From: Haliclona indistincta
Taxonomy: Eukaryota; Porifera; Demospongiae; Haplosclerida; Chalinidae
NCBI GenBank assembly: GCA_964017065.1
Contig: OZ024787.1
Span: 10,279,666 to 10,343,665, forward strand
Direction of reading: 5' to 3'
DNA length: 64,000 nt
Below, piece by piece: positions 11,636 through 21,993 of the stretch (positions are counted from its first letter, which is position 1; every line of letters starts with the position of its first letter). The translations under genes and the position numbers were made by a program. The notes beneath the pieces were generated by a model. That model did not search any database, had not been told where the DNA came from, and worked only from the letters and a program-made list of their open reading frames with translations.

Positions 11636-12981
11636 AAGTTTGCTAATGTGTGCAATGTTTTGCTGTCGCTGTACTTGATTTATCTCTCTTGTCACAGGTT
11701 GAAGAGGAGTGTATATCTCTTTCTCCTCGTGGTCTTTTCTCAGAGCAGTTGCGTTATCTTCTCACTAAGAACAATGGCAAGCTTCCTCTTGATCTTCTGC
11801 CAAGCCTCTATTACGCCGAGTTCGGTAAACCCAAGCATTCAGACATTGACAACTGGTTGAGCAAGAAACCGATTCGCTGGGCAGCTCATGTAGTCCACCT
11901 AGCCGCCACTCACTGGGTAGTATGGGCACCAACAAGCCGGCCCTATCCAGACACTCGCTGTGAACCCCAGACACACGAAGAAATGGTCAACCCTGACGAT
12001 TTGTTTGACCTTATTCAAGAGACGAGAGACAAAGATGTGGAGCGATACAAAGTTTCAGCTACACTGGACTTCTCTCTCGGAGATTTAGAGAAGATTGTCA
12101 GGGAGGAAGAAGAAAATCAAAATGAGGATACTGACGTATCCGACTTAGTGCCTCAACAGAAGAGTGTGTTTGAAGGCGGTTCTTGTGGGAGTGGTGAGAG
12201 TGGTGTGTTTTGTGAGAGTGTGCCTGAGTTAAGCAACTCTGGTAGTGCTGTGTGCATCGATGGAGTAGCAGAGAAGATCAGTGAACCTGCTGAAGTGGAT
12301 TCCGATCCCCTTGGAGACTTTGGGAATGTAACTCCTGACGCTGTACTCGAGATGATGAGAGAGGAGCTACGAGCTGATAATGGCGACGACAGTAGCAAGA
12401 TATCAAAGATGGATCGCTACCTCAAGTACTTTGGAGAGCTGTCTGGACGTGAGTTGGAGCGAGTGGAAGCACTGGAACCCAAGAAGATGCGTCCGAGAGT
12501 TCCTCGGCAGAAACCGCAGTTAGCTATTCGCTTCAACGATAAGCCGACAAAAGTTCCAAGCATTCCGTCTTCTTCGGCCCGACAGACCGAGTTCGAGAGA
12601 CTGGTTGAGGAGACAGAAAGACAGATGGAGTTAATCAAGGCAGACAAGATGTTTAAAAATGAAGAAAAGGAAGTGGAAAATCATGACAATGGAAACACTG
12701 TTGCAGACTTAGTGTTGAAAATGGTGGATGAGAAGGAGATGATTGCAACTAACAAGATGGCTGAACTTGCTCTAGAAGAGCTCACCAAGCCGTTACCTGG
12801 GCTGCCCAGCCTCTCAGCTCTTGATATGCCCTTGGACATTGCCAGCAGCAGCGACGCTTCTAGCCCCTTTTTTGGGGCAAGCATCACTGACCTGTTGGAC
12901 CAGGGGCACATCTTTGGTATGGACGAAAAGCTGAACTTACTCCCAGAGTTCGATTTCAGCACCGAAGAAAAGAAACAGTGA
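517..12981 (+). CDS. MARF1: MARF1 (limkain b1) orthologue: NYN ribonuclease, RRM, LOTUS repeats
   Basis: Inferred coding exons: 517-1272, 3413-3697, 4204-4373, 5008-5398, 5781-6043, 6161-6241, 6301-6504, 6706-7110, 7530-7644, 7951-8355, 8503-8727, 8901-9116, 9373-9433, 9488-9708, 9836-10555, 11372-11599, 11698-12981. All junctions are GT-AG and phases agree, giving about 2009 residues; vertebrate MARF1 is about 1740. The ATG at 517 lies 15 bases after an acceptor (501-502), so a 5' exon lies upstream and the start is provisional. Order: serine-rich and acidic N-terminus; NYN domain about 194-345 (LFWDIENC, NATAKNAADDKL and ILVSGDINF carry the acidic residues); RRM about 349-430; proline-rich linker; about ten LOTUS/OST-HTH units from about 690 to 1660; acidic tail. 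In mouse the protein cleaves RNA and is needed for oocyte meiosis and retrotransposon control. The NYN and RRM match vertebrate MARF1 closely. The 263-base exon 5 is the least certain. Confidence 0.93.
1605..1912 (-). repeat. Dispersed repeat in MARF1 intron 1 (inverted mate of 4530-4740)
   Basis: The stretch from the mid-1700s to 1912 is the reverse complement of the repeat in intron 3 near 4530-4680. They share a block containing cacaatttataaatgagtt and a motif around ttgccaggggaacataac. A short self-complementary motif (cttaagcatgcttaag) lies near 1715. This is a degenerate interspersed element, not coding. Confidence 0.6.
2126..2153. repeat. (AC)n microsatellite
   Basis: About 13 AC dinucleotides in MARF1 intron 1. 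A second, shorter AC run lies near 2493-2512 beside unrelated unique sequence. Confidence 0.9.
2691..2748. repeat. (TG)n microsatellite
   Basis: An almost pure TG run of about 58 bases in MARF1 intron 1. Confidence 0.95.
3253..3394. repeat. (CACT)n tetranucleotide tract before exon 2
   Basis: Imperfect CACT/CACC tetranucleotides end about 18 bases before the acceptor of MARF1 exon 2 (exon starts 3413). The tract is pyrimidine-rich on the sense strand and merges with the polypyrimidine tract. Confidence 0.9.
4003..4201. repeat. CT/CTCC pyrimidine tract before exon 3
   Basis: Nearly 200 bases of CT and CCCT repeats run directly into the acceptor of MARF1 exon 3 (exon starts 4204). Confidence 0.93.
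4530..4740 (+). repeat. Dispersed repeat in MARF1 intron 3
   Basis: Inverted partner of the intron 1 repeat at 1605-1912. It contains G-runs and a block ending near the tcccagggcaccccccactg motif. It is non-coding, and the two copies could pair within the primary transcript. Confidence 0.6.
6044..6128. repeat. (GAGT)n tract after a 5' splice site
   Basis: A GTGA/GAGT tetranucleotide array begins at the donor of MARF1 exon 5 (exon ends 6043), so the donor hexamer is itself the first repeat unit and potential donor-like GTGAGT sites recur every four bases. Confidence 0.9.
6537..6680. repeat. (CACT)n tract before exon 8
   Basis: Imperfect CACT/CCAC repeat filling most of the 201-base intron between MARF1 exons 7 and 8, ending about 25 bases before the acceptor. 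Confidence 0.93.
7184..7364. mobile_element. MITE with taccgtatagc / gctatacggta termini
   Basis: About 181 bases in MARF1 intron 8 are bounded by inverted ends (taccgtatagcggaaaattt against aaaatttcctgctatacggt). The interior is rich in TTCGCGAAAATTTT-like palindromes. No coding capacity. This is a small non-autonomous DNA element. Confidence 0.75.
8386..8457 (+). tRNA. tRNA-Gly (anticodon TCC) nested in MARF1 intron 10
   Basis: A 72-base cloverleaf. Acceptor arms gcgttgg (8386-8392) and ccaacgc (8450-8456) pair fully, with discriminator A at 8457. The D arm contains ggttagca. The anticodon stem 8412-8416/8424-8428 encloses a loop with TCC at 8419-8421. The T arm is ccgggttcgattcccgg. It closely resembles animal tRNA-Gly(TCC). 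No intron and no encoded CCA. A and B box promoters lie inside the gene. It sits in the 147-base intron 8356-8502 on the same strand as MARF1, so Pol II transcripts read through it. Confidence 0.97.
8850..8882. repeat. (CT)n tract before exon 12
   Basis: Short CT/CTCCC run ending about 18 bases before the acceptor of MARF1 exon 12 (8901). Confidence 0.85.
9723..9797. repeat. (CACT)n and (CA)n tract
   Basis: CACT repeats with a short CACA core in the 127-base intron before MARF1 exon 15. Confidence 0.85.
10967..11080. mobile_element. Foldback element in MARF1 intron 15
   Basis: Imperfect inverted arms meet at cctcgggcttcgccctcgg (about 11017-11035). Left-arm motifs ggttataaacctcgg and catatgtgaatttgga match the complement of right-arm motifs tccaaattcccatat and cctcggtttataacc. 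The unusually GC-rich stretch to its left (10815-10955), which contains two gcgccgttt motifs, may belong to the same insertion. No coding role is seen. Confidence 0.6.
11605..11633. repeat. (GT)n microsatellite directly after a donor
   Basis: GT run of about 28 bases starting a few bases after the donor of MARF1 exon 16 (exon ends 11599). Confidence 0.9.
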
Positions 12982-14009
12982 ATTGAGGCAAGCACAATTG
13001 TCTCTGTGGATCGCAAAAACCAAAAATAACCTTATTTTACTTGTCTTAAGTGCTTATGTGGTGGCTTATGCAGTACAGAGATTGCTGAAACAATGTTTAT
13101 TGTCATTATTTTTGTGCAGTCTCTTTTGTTAACCAGTTTTCATGTATACTATTTTACACAGGTTAACTATAACCATTGTATGTAGTCATGGATGCAGCTA
13201 TTATAACGCTGACTTTTAAGATATAGTGTGTCCTTGAGACACAGCTTATTGTAACGCTGAATATTTACAGTCCTTGCCGGCACCATTTGTTTATTTCTTG
13301 CTACACTATTGATATGAACTGACTATTCTGCTCAATGTTTGAAAAAATAGTATTTTATTTTTGTCATGTACATTATGATACACAGACAGTAATAAATAGA
13401 GGGGCAGTTATAGCAAAACGAGTGATGTTCAAAAACGCTTTGAAAATGTTAAAATTTGGAAAAAGCAGAGTACTATAGACTGTTGGAGAGGAGGAGTGGT
13501 GATGGGTGTGGTCTAGTGGAACTGGAATACTGATACAGAGTCACTTGGAGAGTAGTACCTGAGACTGATAGATTGGTACCTACGGCAACCAGGAAGATAG
13601 CAACTGTAAAATTGGACTTGAACAAACAACTGAAACATTATTTTGGTACTATAAATCTGATAGATCACACAAGGCAGTGCCTTTGTGAGTATGCTGACAC
13701 TTTTGGGTTTTGCGGCCCAACTAAATCATCACTTTCACATATTCACGGAGTTTGATATGCTATACACAGTACCATAGATTAAAAATATAACTCGACACAC
13801 TACAATAGTTGATGGTTGAACTAGTTGTAGTACTATGCAACAGTTATCCATTGCGCTCACTGGTTGATCAACTATTGCATGTTAGCAATACACTGTTTCA
13901 CTAAATTCCTGTCAGCTTTTAACACTAAGGTCCGCACAATTCAGGATAAAGCTCATTCGATCAATTCTTATGACCTTGTGTGTAGTAGTTGATTTGTGCC
14001 TGTCCTTAC
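12982..14009. other. Convergent intergenic region, MARF1 3' UTR and possible last GID4 exon
   Basis: MARF1 stops at 12981. An aataaa at 13391-13396 is a plausible polyadenylation signal for a UTR of about 400 bases. The final GID4 exon should lie within 13700-14000 on the minus strand but was not placed with confidence. Short open frames here have no recognisable content. Confidence 0.5.
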
Positions 14010-14761
14010 CATTCTGACAACCGATGGTAGTAGTAGCCCTCGATGCTGCCTGTCGACTGCTGTAGACAGATGTAGTAGAACCCAGCCAGCGATGCTCCAT
14101 TGATCCGTGTGATGCGATGATTGGGTACTAGGAATAACTCCTATGATAAGCACACACTTGCTTTAAACTTGGCTCTGAAAAAATTAGTCTCTCCTACCTT
14201 CCATCTCATGAATATGTGATCACAGTCTTTTAGTTTATCGTAGCAGAAATCATCAGAGTTGAAATTCTTTGCGTACTGTCTAAAGGCAGGAAACTTGCCC
14301 CAGTGCTTGCGATCTACCTCCTCTGAAGTGTCCCATTTACGTGTGAGAAATGGTCTCCGACTGCTGATAATCTCGCCTTCAAAGAAGGTCGTGAGAGTGG
14401 GGAATTCCTGAGACAAGAAGGGAAAGTTATGGGAGGGTGGTAAGATCACAACACACCTCTGTCAGCCCTTGTATCTCCAGGTATCCCGATACTAGATCGT
14501 TTTCATAGTCGATGTGCTAGAGAAGAAAGAACCAGTTGAACGTGGCGGGCAGTAGCGCGCTCAAAACACGTGTTTCGATTTCCAGTTTGGCGCGCAGTTG
14601 GCGCGTACCTGTAAAATCACTTCCACCTGATACTTGTTGCCTTTGCTCTGCTGGTATCCTTTGAATTGGGTCCCACTGTAGAATGGCGTTGTCGGGAAAC
14701 CCAGCTGCTTGCCAGGGTGAGCCCAGGACGCCTCCACGTCTTGATCGTCGCAGGAAAGCAT
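14010..14761 (-). CDS. GID4: GID4 orthologue, CTLH/GID E3 ligase substrate receptor
   Basis: Exons on the minus strand, in order: 14609-14761, 14457-14516, 14198-14407, 14010-14140, all GT-AG, with phases consistent. The protein matches the Vid24/GID4 beta-barrel through its most conserved blocks: [56 protein letters not shown], and [13 protein letters not shown] followed by [16 protein letters not shown]4 recognises proline N-degrons for the CTLH ubiquitin ligase. The barrel is present up to its last strands; the final exon, about 20 residues in vertebrates, was not found. The N-terminal extension before the barrel is short (about 30 residues) compared with human. The ATG at 14761 is the first in frame. 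The gene converges with MARF1 and diverges from GTPBP1. Confidence 0.9.
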
Positions 14762-15631
14762 GGCCGACAAAATAACAAGCCGTGCCTGCAGTGCAGATCA
14801 CAACAGGTTAAGTTATCAATATAATAACTAGCCACACCTTTATAACTCGGGGCGCGGCTCTTGGATCTTGTCGGCTGTTACGGTGTTACCTGTCAGTGGT
14901 GCAAGACAGCGCATCACAAGGATGACGAAACACTGCTGTAAGTTTATCTACTGCCCTACATAGCCATTACGGTCACGCCATGACAACCAATAATGGTGCA
15001 ATGCAGTAGGTGATGAAATTGTGGCGCAACACTACGATTCGCGCCATACATAAGCCGCCAAAGCCCAACAGGGAGTAAACCGAAGCTCTAAAATGACTGT
15101 CTGAAAATGGTGGTTTAGCAGCATTCGCCGAGCTTAGCAATGAGCTGACACGACCCGTTCGTGAGATCGCAACTGATTAGAGCACGGTAGAATCGAAATG
15201 ACTGAAAGAAGATAGTGAATCGATCGTTGAAGACACGTCTTCAAGGTAGAATTTCATTCCCATTCCATACCGTATCACAGCATTCCTGGGTACATCATAC
15301 TGCACTGTATTGGGCATAATTGTGTTTGTTTATCTTTTATATATACTAAGTGAATGTGTGTTTGTGTTTGTATTGTGTGACTTTGTTGTTTTCCACAACA
15401 CAGTATTCTCACAACAAACAGTACAGAGCGGACACAAGCAGCACTTATCTTTGCCTCTCTCGTTACAATACAGCCGGGCTGTCTAGATCAACCTAACAAA
15501 TCATTCAACAGAGACTCAATTATTCTTTTAGAACAGAACAAAGAGCATTGACAGAGTCCCAAGCACACGTTTGGCTGTTTATTTTTTTGGTTTAATCAAC
15601 TTGGCTGCTGCTGGGTACAGCTGCGAGTATT
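14762..15631. promoter_or_regulatory. Divergent intergenic region between GID4 and GTPBP1
   Basis: About 870 bases separate the two start codons, which point away from each other, so both promoters and 5' UTRs must lie here unless 5' exons are spliced in. The GID4 side is relatively GC-rich (around 14850-15080). A near-palindrome, gaagacacgtcttc, lies near 15228. No TATA box was assigned. Confidence 0.5.
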
Positions 15632-16059
15632 ATGGCTACTGCAGTTGTGGCTTCGCAGGTGAGGGATATAGAGGTGGACGGCCGTGTCGTCAGTGGGCGT
15701 GGAGTGACGTCCTTCGAGGCTCCACCTCTTCAAGACAATCTGTGTTCGTCTAATGATGAAGTTGTTGGCGTCTTCGAATTCGAGGGCTCTCCAAATACCA
15801 GTGGATGCCTTGCATCTATTGACCCAAAGGTATGTACATGTACAATATTTCTTTTACCTCACTTCTTCCTGCTCTCTCCCTTCCTCTTTCCCTCCCTCCC
15901 TCCCTCCCTCCCTCCCTCCCTCCCTCCCTCCCTCCCTCCCTCCCTCCCTCTTTCACTCCTTCCCTCTCTCTCCCTACCTCCCTCTTTCACTCCTTCCCTC
16001 TCTCTCCCTACCTCCCTCTTTCACTCCTTCCCTCTCTCTCCCTACCTCCCTCTTTCACT

Positions 16060-16095
<36 letters not shown>

Positions 16096-18804
16096 TCTCC
16101 CTCTCTCTCTCACTTCTTGTTCCTGTAGCTGAAGTATGTGAGTCCTTCTACTGAAGAATTTGAGGACCTTGTAGAGCGACTGAAAGTCCAGCTGATGGAT
16201 GGTCAGGGAGAAGTGATATATGAGATTGGTGCCGGAAGTAAGTTCATCAGAGACTACAGCTAGTAGCTAGCATCACACCATCACTACTATCACCATCTCT
16301 ACCTCGCTGTCTCACGTTGCTTCCTCTCTCACTAGGTGGTTGCTCTAGCCTGGGTCTATCTTGCGAGGAGATGGAGGCATCGCTGGCTACTATCCACAGC
16401 ATGGCTGCCTCGTGCGGAGCTGACATGACCGTGCTACGGCAGCGACCAATGGAGGCTGGTATCTGCACTGATTGCCTCATCCGTAGGAGAGTTGAGGAAG
16501 ACGACTTCCTGGAAGTTAGGTGAGCAGATAACAAGGAACTGCATTATTGTGATCCATGTGTGAACATGTACAGACAACTGGACACAATGTGCATTGTATA
16601 TCCCTCTTTCACTGTACTTGTACCTCATAATCGAACTGACCTGGCGAACAGACCCTTCATCTTTGCTAAGCTATATCACTAAGGCACCAGTGGGTGTTGC
16701 CTCGGTAGCGTTAGCTCTTTATATCTTCGTCAACAATAATTATTAGAGGCAATCTCAGCTTCCTTATTCCTCCACTGCAGTCAATTTAGATACTGTTATG
16801 GTGCCATAGTTGAAACTGCACGGTTTGGTTAGCATTGATTTTATTACCAGAGAGAGAGAGAGATGGTTCATACTAGTACGGTTTCTAACGTTTTGTTGTA
16901 TGCAAGTTGTAGAATGGAGTCTCATTCATACTCTGAAACAGTTGTGTAACTAGACTATTGTGGTAGATATTTTTGAATTTTTACTGCCTACATGAGATCC
17001 CAGAGGCGTTATGTTATGATACAGCAGTGCCCTATGAATACATGCTATCCTAACTAGCATTGTCATGGAGATAGTAAACATTCCCTGGTGGAGCTGCTTC
17101 TGAGAAATTATAGTATATTCATAATCAGCCTGTGACAACAGTGTTGGATTACAAACATCTTGTGAATGAGCTAGCAATAAAAATTATAAAGCTAGTAATA
17201 ATAATTATTATTAAAATTATGCAGCATTGTCAAGAGAGGAACTGCTTTCATGTTACTGTAACAGCACTGCATGCACATAGACAAATTCATCCTCCATTTT
17301 TATTTGCTTATGAATGTAGAGGTATTTATGTACATTCATCTGCATTGCAAGTCTTGATTAAATGATAGTACTGTGTGGTTATTTGGACTAAGGACACACA
17401 GTGTTCTGTAGCCAGATGTACATGTACTAGCTCACCAGTTTGTGCCAATGGTTAGTGCCAGTGGACTGAATGCAGTACACTATGGTTCATGTAGAATATT
17501 CATGCATGACTCAGCATGAGGTAGTTATAATGTGACAAAAAGATTCATCTCTGCTCTTTTTTTCTCTACCTCTCCCTCCCTCTCCCTCTCTTCCTCTCGC
17601 CCTCCCTTCCCTCCCTCTCCCTCCCTCCCCCTCCCTCCCTCCCCCTCCCTCCCTTCTCTCCCCTCCCTCTCCCACTCTAGGGTAGCTGTGGTGGGTAATG
17701 TTGATGCTGGTAAGAGCACCCTGCTTGGTGTACTCACTCATGGTGAGCTGGACAATGGCAGAGGACATGCTCGACAGAGACTGTTCCGACACAAACACGA
17801 AATGGAGTCAGGGAGAACCTCTAGTGTAGGGAGTGATATACTGGGGTTTGATGGAAAGGGACAAGTGGTCAATAAATCTGATGGACACGGTGAGTGTGTG
17901 AAAAGAATCTCTTCTTTATTGTCTCCTCTTCTCTCAGGTGAACTGGACTGGGCGTACATCTGCCGAGCGTCTTCTAAAGTCATCACATTCATTGATTTGG
18001 CCGGGCATGAGAAATACCTCAAGACAACCATATTTGGAATGACAGGACATGCCCCTGACTTCTGCATGCTTATGGTACGACAAAACAACACAGCAACATA
18101 AGTGACACAATATGACATCTCTCTCTTCTCTTCCTCCTCCCTCCCTACTTCCCATCCATCCTCTCTCCATCTCCTCCCACTCTCTTCCTCCTCCCTACCA
18201 TCCCTTCCTTTCCTCCTTCCTCCCTCTCTTCCCACTCTCTCCTTCACTCCTCACTCCCATCCCTCTCTGTCCCTCCCTCCTTTCCTCTCCTCCCTCCCTC
18301 TCCTCCCTCTCTCTCTCTCTCCTCTCTCTCTCCCTCCTTCTCTTCCTCCCTCTCTCTATCTCTATCTTGTTTCATAGATTGGATCTAATGCTGGTATAGT
18401 TGGAATGACCAAGGAGCACCTTGGGCTGGCTCTAGCTCTCAATGTCCCAGTCTTTGTTGTGGTTACTAAGATAGATATGTGTCCACCCAACGTGCTCCAG
18501 GAGACCATGAAGCTGCTCATGAGAGTGCTCAAATCTCCCGGCTGCCGGAAGATACCGGTTATCGTACAGTCAGACGATGACGTCATCACTTCTGCTGCTA
18601 ACTTCTCTTCTGCTCGGTAAGAGAAACGATGTATTGCATACTCACACATGCACTTCTTGTGAAGTGAAGGAAGGAAACCTACATGTAGCTACATGTATAA
18701 TGGTTAGGTACCAGCAGGATACAGCACTATCTACATGTAGTTTCCTCACAGGTTTATTTGTAGACTACATTTAGCTACCTCAAAGAGCTTGAGGTTTACT
18801 TCAT

Positions 18805-18864
<60 letters not shown>

Positions 18865-18910
18865 CTCTCCCTCCCTCCCAGTCTCCAATGTTACTCCTCC
18901 CTCCCTCCCT

Positions 18911-18958
<48 letters not shown>

Positions 18959-21054
18959 GTTTGTCCTATCTTCCAAGTCTCCAATGTTACTGGACTGAAT
19001 CTTGAACTGCTCAAGATGTTCCTCAACCTGCTCTCTGCTCGTATGCACACCAATGAGGGTCTTCCAGCTGAGTTTCAGATTGATGAGACCTACTCAGTCC
19101 CAGTGAGTTTGAACAGATGAACACATTAAGGGTGTGATGTAGTGTAGCATGGTAATTGGTCGTTTCCCACCGTGCCTGGGTTTAACCCTTTATAGGCTAT
19201 GACTCCACCTACTCTAGATGTCATAAATAGTGTGAAAAGTGCTCTAGAAAGGTCAAATCAAGTTTAATTGCAGAAGATAACTTTACCTGAAAAAAACCCA
19301 CTGTTTTTCGCCGCGCCCTCCCCACTAAAATATATAGAATGGGGGGATTTTTAAAGGGGGGTGTCCCCCCTTTAACCTGGGGTTCGAAGGGGCGTAGCCC
19401 CTCGCCGCTTTCGGCATTTTGAGGGCTTCAGGATGCCCGGAAATGCATACTTTGGCATAGAATATGGTCTAAACTGTGCTGTTTGCTCACCTGGACACCA
19501 CCAGGTTTTTGTATCAGTCACCAGGGCTAAATGAAGACCAAAATTAGCTGAAAAATGATGAGGCCGCAGCACTTAAGTGGCTTCAGTTCCGAAGTGGGAG
19601 TGGCCAACTGAGATTTTAGTACATGGTCGTAAACTTTGACATGCCAGGTAAAAACAGTGCTAGTTTGGAACAGCTAGCGTACTGCATGGTGTAGAAAATT
19701 GCTAGACAAACTGTCAGTTTAGAGGAAGTCGAATTTTCGCCAAAATAACCTAGCAACTAAAGGGTTAAGGTATGTCTATATTACTATTTTTTTGTGTGAC
19801 CAAAAATGTCACTGTTTACTGCCTTACTGCATGGAGATTGTCATGAAATAGTTATCCACAGCCTAGTTGTGAACTTTTTGTTCTTTGAAGGCCTACAAAA
19901 GGAGAGCTATCTGGTGCAGTATAGTAATTATTATGGTATGGCTGTGCCTTTCTAGAATTAGAGTTGTTCCATCAAAATTAATAGATGTAGAACATTATGG
20001 TAACTGGCTTGGTGTGATGTACAACTGTGAATTAACGCATGTTCATGTGAGCTCAAACAGGAATACTCTCTTACACTGTGCTGGCACGCTGCAGTGCCCA
20101 GGGTATGTGTTTAGAAGAATTCTAGTGTCAGTACAGTAGATTGAGTTGACTTGGCAGTACATGTAGTTCACTATTATACATTATTGTCATGATGAGATTG
20201 TCCCCTGTTTCGTACACTAAGGCCTATAATATTATATCCCTTCATACTGCATATAGAGATGACCTGTAAATGATTAGTATACTACTCTGTTGCTATTATT
20301 CCTTCATGCTGCATAGAGATGACCTGTCATTGATTAGTGTACTACTCTGTTCCTCTCAGGGTGTGGGCACTGTTGTGTCAGGAACATGTCTTCAAGGAAT
20401 CATACACATCAATGATACACTATTGCTGGGTCCCACTCTACTGGGTGAGTTTGTACCTGTTGTCATCAGAGGAATCCATCGCAAGAGACTGCCTGTGAAG
20501 GAGGTCCGTGGCGGACAGACAGCGTCCTTTGCTCTCAAGAAAGTGAGTGATTATAATAGTGAGAGCACAATCACTATTGTTGTGTGTTCTTCTAGGTTCG
20601 TCGTAATCAGATCAGGAAAGGCATGGTGATGGTGCATCCCGCCATGAACCCCGAATGCTGCTGGGAGTTTGAGGGAGAAATCCTTGTGCTGCACCATCCT
20701 ACCACCATATCACCAAAATACCAGGCAATGGGTCAGTAGTACAAGGGGCCAGGGAGTATAGTGGTAGTTTTGGCACTAGAATTGGGCTAATTATTGAGCT
20801 TTTACTCTGCTAAAATTTGCTTTATATTACATGAACCAGGCGCAGACTGCCAAATTATTACCAACTCCATTATAATTTTTTTGAGTCATCCACGTCCAAG
20901 ATTTTACATGAAACTCATGGGACGTTTTGACTGTGAGAAGCTTGCAGTGCAGGAGTTATAATCATTATACTGACACATGTTGAATCTTATGCACCTTCTA
21001 CGTGTACATGCATTCAAGACATTTCTCTCTTTCTCTCCCTCTCTCCCTCCCTCC

Positions 21055-21092
<38 letters not shown>

Positions 21093-21139
21093 CCTCCCTC
21101 CCTCCCTCCCTCCCTCCCTCCCTCCCTCCCTCCCTCCCT

Positions 21140-21200
<61 letters not shown>

Positions 21201-21611
21201 CCAGTTCATTGTGGTAGCACTCGTCAAACAGCTTCCATCCTTACTATGGACAGAGAACACCTCAGAACTGGCGACAAGGCTGCATGCCGGTTCCGTTTCA
21301 TCAAGGGTCCCGAGTTCCTTCACGTGGGAACCAGGATGGTCTTCAGAGAAGGTCGTACTAAGGCTGTCGGCAGCATCACAAAGATCTATCCGTATCGACC
21401 AGGACAGCAACCAACTGGAGTGAGCGGGGCTGTGAAGCATCACAAGATATCCCACCATCACAGTACGGGCGGTGGAGGACGTTCTAAGGGAAGGAGAGGG
21501 AGAGGTGGGAGGGGACGATATCACTACCAACAACAAATGGGTGTGGCAGTGGGAGGAGCATCAGTTGATAGTCTGCAACACATGGATAGTGAACCAGTCA
21601 AACACCAGTAG
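15632..21611 (+). CDS. GTPBP1: GTPBP1 orthologue, translational-type GTPase
   Basis: Exons: 15632-15829, 16129-16237, 16336-16519, 17681-17889, 17938-18074, 18378-18616, 18958-19102, 20360-20542, 20596-20731, 21205-21611; phases close to 648 residues, and human GTPBP1 is 669. G1 GNVDAGKS lies at about 169-176, G3 DLAGHEKY at about 253, G4 TKID at about 309. Beta-barrel domains follow ([55 protein letters not shown]). The last 70 residues are basic, Gly/Arg/His/Gln rich and low in complexity, as in vertebrates. Known GTPBP1 proteins act with the exosome in mRNA turnover and in ribosome rescue. The start is the first ATG and gives a plausible N-terminus. Exons 8-10 recur as a pseudogene at 47085-49253, and the end of exon 10 recurs at 27136 and 56720. 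Most introns carry long pyrimidine microsatellites before the acceptor. Confidence 0.95.
15862..16120. repeat. Pyrimidine tract with 34-35-bp higher-order repeat
   Basis: CCCT and CT runs before GTPBP1 exon 2. Between about 15949 and 16060 a unit of about 35 bases (ctttcactccttccctctct plus ctccctacctccct) is repeated three to four times. Confidence 0.9.
16520..17555. other. GTPBP1 intron 3, no feature seen
   Basis: A large, AT-rich intron without convincing open frames or clear repeats, apart from a short GA run near 16850. Confidence 0.6.
17556..17679. repeat. CTCCC pyrimidine tract before exon 4
   Basis: About 120 bases of C/T with CCTCCCT motifs, continuous with the acceptor of GTPBP1 exon 4 (17681). 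Confidence 0.9.
18112..18372. repeat. CT-rich tract before exon 6
   Basis: About 260 bases of almost pure pyrimidine on the sense strand in the intron before GTPBP1 exon 6 (18378). Confidence 0.9.
18806..18957. repeat. Two (CT)n tracts around a duplicated exon fragment
   Basis: A CT run (18810-18860) is followed by cagtctcc, CCCT repeats, the motif gtctccaatgttact (18880-18894), more CT, then the true exon 7 (from 18958), which contains the same gtctccaatgttact. A piece of exon 7 has therefore been copied into the repeat. Confidence 0.85.
19182..19767. mobile_element. Short TIR element in GTPBP1 intron 7
   Basis: Bounded by ttaaccctttataggc and its approximate inverse ctagcaactaaagggttaa. 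The roughly 585-base interior has no intact frame. It has G-rich stretches (ggggggatttttaaaggggg). It looks like a non-autonomous DNA transposon. Confidence 0.55.
19768..20359. repeat. Rest of intron 7 with a local tandem duplication
   Basis: Two copies of a block of about 70 bases (tgcatatagagatgacctgt and ctgcatagagatgacctgtc, near 20247 and 20310) precede exon 8. The pseudogene at 46981-47084 carries only one copy. Confidence 0.7.
21027..21200. repeat. (CT)n/(CCCT)n tract before exon 10
   Basis: About 170 bases of pure pyrimidine ending a few bases before the acceptor of GTPBP1 exon 10 (21205). The pseudogene carries a pure CT version at 48752-48840. Confidence 0.93.
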
Positions 21612-21993
21612 TGCTATAGTTTAGTATTAGGTGCTGTAACAGTACAATTTTAGTGTTTAGTGTACATCTTTCATTATAATACTTGGTCACCATGCATGCA
21701 AAAAGGGAATAGACCTAACACTTCATTTTTATAGTCTAGTGTAGCTGGGATATTGAGCACACCTGTGAAAGAATACTGCTCGCGCGTGAGAAGTAGTCAA
21801 GTAGACTGCTGCTCAGCCACACCCTGTAAAGAATATCCGTATGATGACGAAACTTCCGTAATTTTGTACCGTATTATAACCACGCCTATGTTTGAATAAG
21901 TGGCGGGAAAGTCAGAAGGAGCAGCCGTAGCACGTAGAGAGCACTTTCTACACTGTCGACGTCGTCTGTGTTTCTCGTAACTATTCAGTCATT
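21612..21993 (+). promoter_or_regulatory. GTPBP1 3' UTR and PRDM copy A upstream region
   Basis: Only 382 bases separate the GTPBP1 stop from the ATG of PRDM copy A. The whole stretch is repeated before copies B, C and D, so it travels with the duplicated unit. It carries a conserved gtttgaataagtggcgggaa motif near 21890 and a GC-rich segment (gtcgacgtcgtct) just before the start. The promoter must lie here or within GTPBP1. Confidence 0.5.

Noticed and set aside
13573..13755. A 60-codon frame after MARF1
   Set aside because: No domain, no splice context, and the position fits the 3' flank of two convergent genes.
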